Shown here one piece after another: positions 61,311-64,000 of a DNA stretch of 64,000 nt. This stretch comes from Acidovorax sp. NB1 (GTDB taxonomy: Bacteria > Pseudomonadota > Gammaproteobacteria > Burkholderiales > Burkholderiaceae_C): assembly GCF_005405905.1 (NCBI RefSeq), contig NZ_BJHU01000025.1, positions 1 through 64,000 on the forward strand, given 5' to 3'. The position numbers and the translations under genes are program-made. The notes beneath the pieces were generated by a model. It was given only the letters and a program-made list of their open reading frames with translations. It made no database searches and was not told where the DNA came from. How positions within the stretch are numbered: position 1 is the stretch's first letter; the number at the start of each line of letters is the position of its first letter.

Positions 61311-62411
61311 ATGCATTCTTACCCCTTCACCACCCGCCTGGCCCTCGCGCTGCCCATCGTCCAGGGCCCCATGACGGGCTCCGACACGCCTGCGCTCGCG
61401 GCCGCCGTGTCCCAAGCCGGGGGCCTGGGCATGCTGGGCTGCGGCATGCGCTCGCCCGCCGCCATGGCCGAAGCCGCTGCCGAGGTGCGCCGCCGCACCG
61501 ACCGGCCCTTTGGCATGAACCTGTTTGTGCAGGCCACGCCCACACCCGACGAAGCCACGGTGGCGGCCGCGCTGCAGCGCCTGGCGCCGTTCTATGCCGA
61601 GTTCGGGCTGGTGCCCGAGCGGCCTGCGCAGTGGTGTGAGGACTTCGGCGCGCAGTTCGAAGCCCTGGTGGCAGCACGCCCGGCGGTGGCCAGCTTCACC
61701 TTCGGCATCCTCTCGGCCGCACAGGTGGCGCGGCTGCAGGCCGTGGGCAGCACGGTGATCGGCACCGCCACCACCGTGGCCGAGGCCCGCGCCTGGGCCG
61801 CCGTGGGGGCGGATACGGTCTGCGCCTCGGGCATGGAATCGGGCGGGCACCGGGGCACCTTCTTGTCACCCGGGCACGACATACCGCCAGCGGGCGGGCC
61901 GTCGGTGGACGACTTCGAGGCCAGCATGCTGGGCACGCTGACGCTGGTGCGCCAGTGTGTGGACGCGCTGCCGCCATCCATTCCCGTGATCGCGGCGGGA
62001 GGCATCATGGACGGGCGTGGCATTGCGGGCGCACTGGCCCTGGGCGCCCAGGCGGTGCAGATGGGCACGGCGTTTCTGACCTGCCCCGAATCGGCCATCG
62101 GCCCCGCTTACCGCCAGGCGCTGACGCAGGCCGGGCCCACAGACACCCGCACCACGCGCATCTTCTCGGGCCGCCCGGCGCGGGGCATCGTCAACACCAT
62201 GATGGATGCCCTGCGGGCCGATGAGCGCAGCGTGCCGCCCTACCCCGTGCAGAACGCGCTGACAGGCGCACTGCGCCGCGCGGCGGCCCAGGCGGGTCGG
62301 GCCGACCATCTGTCGCTGTGGGCAGGCCAGGGCGTGGCCCAGGTACGCCCCATGCCTGCGGCCGAGCTGGTGGCGGTGCTGGCGCAAGAGCTGCTGGCAG
62401 CCACCAACTGA
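61311..62411 (+). CDS. Nitronate monooxygenase (FMN-dependent, 2-nitropropane dioxygenase type)
   Basis: 366 aa from ATG 61311, with CAGGAG upstream. TIM barrel with PIVQGPMTGSDTPALAAAVS at the start, GTATTVAEARAW, the FMN phosphate site ASGMESGGHRGTF, then PVIAAGGIMDGRGIAGALAL and GTAFLTCPESAI. It oxidises alkyl nitronates. The catalytic-His segment GGHRG is intact. It shares a strand and spacing with the LysR gene. Confidence 0.9.
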   Translation: MHSYPFTTRLALALPIVQGPMTGSDTPALAAAVSQAGGLGMLGCGMRSPAAMAEAAAEVRRRTDRPFGMNLFVQATPTPDEATVAAALQRLAPFYAEFGLVPERPAQWCEDFGAQFEALVAARPAVASFTFGILSAAQVARLQAVGSTVIGTATTVAEARAWAAVGADTVCASGMESGGHRGTFLSPGHDIPPAGGPSVDDFEASMLGTLTLVRQCVDALPPSIPVIAAGGIMDGRGIAGALALGAQAVQMGTAFLTCPESAIGPAYRQALTQAGPTDTRTTRIFSGRPARGIVNTMMDALRADERSVPPYPVQNALTGALRRAAAQAGRADHLSLWAGQGVAQVRPMPAAELVAVLAQELLAATN

Positions 62412-62416
62412 CGTTT

Positions 62417-62435
62417 GCTATATTTTTGATAGCTA
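62417..62435 (-). repeat. Backbone dispersed element, copy 4 (inverted)
   Basis: On the minus strand TAGCTATCAAAAATATAGC, with a CTGCATAAGCGC flank shared with copy 1. It lies between the convergent nitronate monooxygenase and glycosyltransferase genes. Confidence 0.7.
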
Positions 62436-62495
62436 TTTGCGCTTATGCAGTGCGCGCAAACGGCTATTTTTGTCAAAAACTCAGGGGCTGCCCCG

Positions 62496-63470
62496 TCAGT
62501 TTTTCCAGGGCAGCTCGCGCGCCGGGCCTTGGATGACCGGCGCCTGCGCATTCAGGGTCTCTCCCGCCAGCACGCGCTCGTACATGCGCAGGTAGTTGCG
62601 CGCCATGCGCTCGGCGCCAAAGTGCTCGACCACATGCTGGTGGCAGGCGCGCGGGTCGAAGCGGTTGCCGCGCACTGCCTCGGCCAGCACGCTCGCCTCG
62701 GCCGAAAGCACGCCACAGTGCAGGGGCACCAGCTCGGGCAGCGCGCCATAAGGCGTGGAAAACACCGGGCAGCCGAAGTACAGGCTCTCGATCACGGCCA
62801 GCCCAAAGGGCTCGTGCCAGCGCACCGGAAAGATCAGCCCGCGCGAGGCATTGAGCAGCCCCGTCTTCTGCGTGCCACCCACCATGCCGTGGAAATGGAT
62901 CTTGCGCGACAGCGTCCAGCGAAAGCCACGCTTGAAGTTGATGCGGTCGCCCCCCAGCACGTCCAGCTCCACACCCGCCAACTTGGCCACCTTGATGGCA
63001 CCGCGCACGTTCTTCACGCCCCAGGCCGCCTTGCCCAGGAAGTGGTAGTGCGGGCGCGGCAGGCTGAAATCGACCGGGCCATAGCCCGACCAGTCCAAGC
63101 CGTTGTAGACAAACTCGCTGGAGCCATAGCGCGCCGCATGGTCGCGCGAGAGGAACACCGTGTTGCGCGGCAGCGGCTTGGGCTTGCGCGCGTTGCCGTG
63201 TTCGGTCACCAGGTACGGCTTGGCCAACTCGGTGCGCGGGTTGAACTGGAAATGCGTGATGTCCACGTCGGCCGGGATCTGGCCCTCCCAGGGTTCGTCC
63301 GGCCGGATGGGCAGCACCTGGCCAAAGTCGCAGGTCGAGCCCTCGGGCACCAGATAGCTCACGCGGTGGCCTTGCTGCACCAGCGTCTTGCCCAGGTCCC
63401 AGATCACACGCTCGGTGCCGCCGTAGCCATAGACGGGGATAGGGGAGTTGTTGACCAGCAGGATGTGCAT
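62496..63470 (-). CDS. GT4-family glycosyltransferase
   Basis: 324 aa from ATG 63470. GT-B fold, with the N-terminal acceptor part MHILLVNNSPIPVYGYGGTE (Gly-rich loop) and a C-terminal donor part with the E-x7-E-like segment PVRWHEPFGLAVIESLYFGC, typical of GT4 enzymes. Shorter than many GT4 (usually 350-400). Sugar donor and acceptor unknown; the next gene on the strand is an O-antigen-ligase-like gene, suggesting surface polysaccharide. Confidence 0.85.
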   Translation of the reverse strand: MHILLVNNSPIPVYGYGGTERVIWDLGKTLVQQGHRVSYLVPEGSTCDFGQVLPIRPDEPWEGQIPADVDITHFQFNPRTELAKPYLVTEHGNARKPKPLPRNTVFLSRDHAARYGSSEFVYNGLDWSGYGPVDFSLPRPHYHFLGKAAWGVKNVRGAIKVAKLAGVELDVLGGDRINFKRGFRWTLSRKIHFHGMVGGTQKTGLLNASRGLIFPVRWHEPFGLAVIESLYFGCPVFSTPYGALPELVPLHCGVLSAEASVLAEAVRGNRFDPRACHQHVVEHFGAERMARNYLRMYERVLAGETLNAQAPVIQGPARELPWKN

Positions 63471-63535
63471 CAAAAAGACCTCTCGTCTCGGTTTTCCAGG
63501 GCGCTGCACACGACCCAGAGCCCATGAGACTGGCG

Positions 63536-63656
63536 CGGCCCCAGCCAGGGCAGCCGAGCAAGGGCCGCCCCGCAGCGAGGGCTGCGTCCCCCTGCCCGCG
63601 TTGCGCAGCAATGCGAGAGCGGGGGGAAGGCCCGTAGGGACTCAGGGGGGTGTTTC
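63536..63656. repeat. Comamonadaceae-type intergenic hairpin element
   Basis: The stretch from GGCCCCAGCCAGGGCAGCCG to CTCAGGGGGG contains several nested complementary parts (GTCCCCCTG with CAGGGGGG; GCGTTGCGCAGCAATGCG). I recall very similar sequences between genes in Acidovorax-like genomes. It lies directly downstream of the 63663 gene on the minus strand and may act as its terminator. Confidence 0.55.
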
Positions 63657-63662
63657 TTCATT

Positions 63663-64000
63663 TCACAGAGGACGGGGGCAGCCCAGGCGCGCGCGCCGCT
63701 GGTGCAGCGCAGCCAGCACCAGCGGGCACATGAACAGATAGAACATGTTGCCGCTGTTGTGGGCCAAAAACACCTGCGTGAGGCCAAAACCGATGTACGA
63801 CAGCGGCAGCAGCACGCCCACCAGGCACAGCGACAGCGATTCGCGGTCCATCTTGCCCTCTGCATCGCGGATGCGCTGCGCGGTGGGCCAGAACATGGCC
63901 AGCGGAATGCCATAAAAGGCCATGAGCAGCAGCACGCCGGGCAAGCCACGCTTGGCGAACAAGTCCAGGATTTCGTTGTGTGCATGACCGAATTCGAGCA
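63663..64000 (-). CDS. O-antigen-ligase-like membrane protein, 3' part
   Basis: About 112 C-terminal residues, the 5' part being beyond the window. The visible start reads EFGHAHNEILDLFAKRGLPG, the conserved late-loop motif of WaaL/O-antigen ligase and related polymerases (GHaHNeyLdl.akrGl.G), followed by three hydrophobic segments. It joins surface glycans to lipid A core or a similar acceptor. Same strand as the glycosyltransferase downstream. Confidence 0.8.
   Translation of the reverse strand, partial: LEFGHAHNEILDLFAKRGLPGVLLLMAFYGIPLAMFWPTAQRIRDAEGKMDRESLSLCLVGVLLPLSYIGFGLTQVFLAHNSGNMFYLFMCPLVLAALHQRRARLGCPRPL

Overview
The window looks like a chromosome segment of a betaproteobacterium in the Comamonadaceae (Acidovorax/Comamonas/Delftia-like). 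The clues are high GC with strong G/C third positions in the backbone, several small secreted DUF4148-type proteins, Comamonadaceae-style intergenic hairpins, and a 19-bp dispersed element (TAGCTA-N7-KATAGC) seen four times between 45.9 and 62.4 kb. No tRNA, rRNA, CRISPR array, integrase or intact insertion sequence was recognised.

Region 1 (1-22.5 kb) is a metal-resistance island. It holds the 3' part of a CusA-type copper/silver RND pump, a Met-rich lipoprotein and a CopZ-like chaperone, a czcI-czcC-czcB-czcA Co/Zn/Cd efflux operon with a small downstream protein resembling the CzcB N-terminal domain, a phosphoethanolamine transferase, a CopRS/CusRS-like two-component system, a second CzcI-like protein, a DsbB/DsbA-like pair and a CadA/ZntA-type P-ATPase. 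Four small secreted proteins of one loose family are scattered through it. Three MerR-type promoters (19-bp spacers) are visible although no MerR gene is. Two copies of a bipartite CopR-like element mark two further promoters. The island ends in a DUF3703 gene cut off after about 43 codons (near 22462).

Region 2 (22.5-30.5 kb) mixes small hypothetical genes with ordinary ones: a PD-(D/E)XK-like protein, an orphan VapB-type antitoxin, a run of up to three small unknown genes behind a near-perfect LexA box, a DUF72 protein, a fifth DUF4148-type protein, a secreted DNA/RNA endonuclease, an HU protein, an HTH protein, an orphan DUF2384-type antitoxin and a nuclease-fold/winged-helix protein with a palindromic operator.

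Region 3 (30.5-45.3 kb) is a candidate defence island: a DUF2971 protein, a 1308-aa DUF4365-type nuclease domain fused to a long helical repeat region, an unassigned PD-(D/E)XK protein, and a two-gene AVAST type III-like operon (2104-aa Cap4-type nuclease plus STAND ATPase, and a 254-aa partner). A 67-codon remnant of a type I methyltransferase (HsdM) lies immediately upstream of the large gene.

Region 4 (45.3-64 kb) is GC-rich backbone: a metallo-beta-lactamase-fold hydrolase; a siderophore-iron locus (TonB receptor, AraC-type regulator, Fur-like box, binding protein, esterase, permease, ATPase, DUF2218 protein); an M48 peptidase; an AmpG-like transporter; an OmpR-type two-component system; a YbfB-type MFS transporter divergent from a LysR regulator; a nitronate monooxygenase; a GT4 glycosyltransferase; and the 3' end of an O-antigen-ligase-like gene running off the window. 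All functions are read from motifs and gene order only; no database search was possible.
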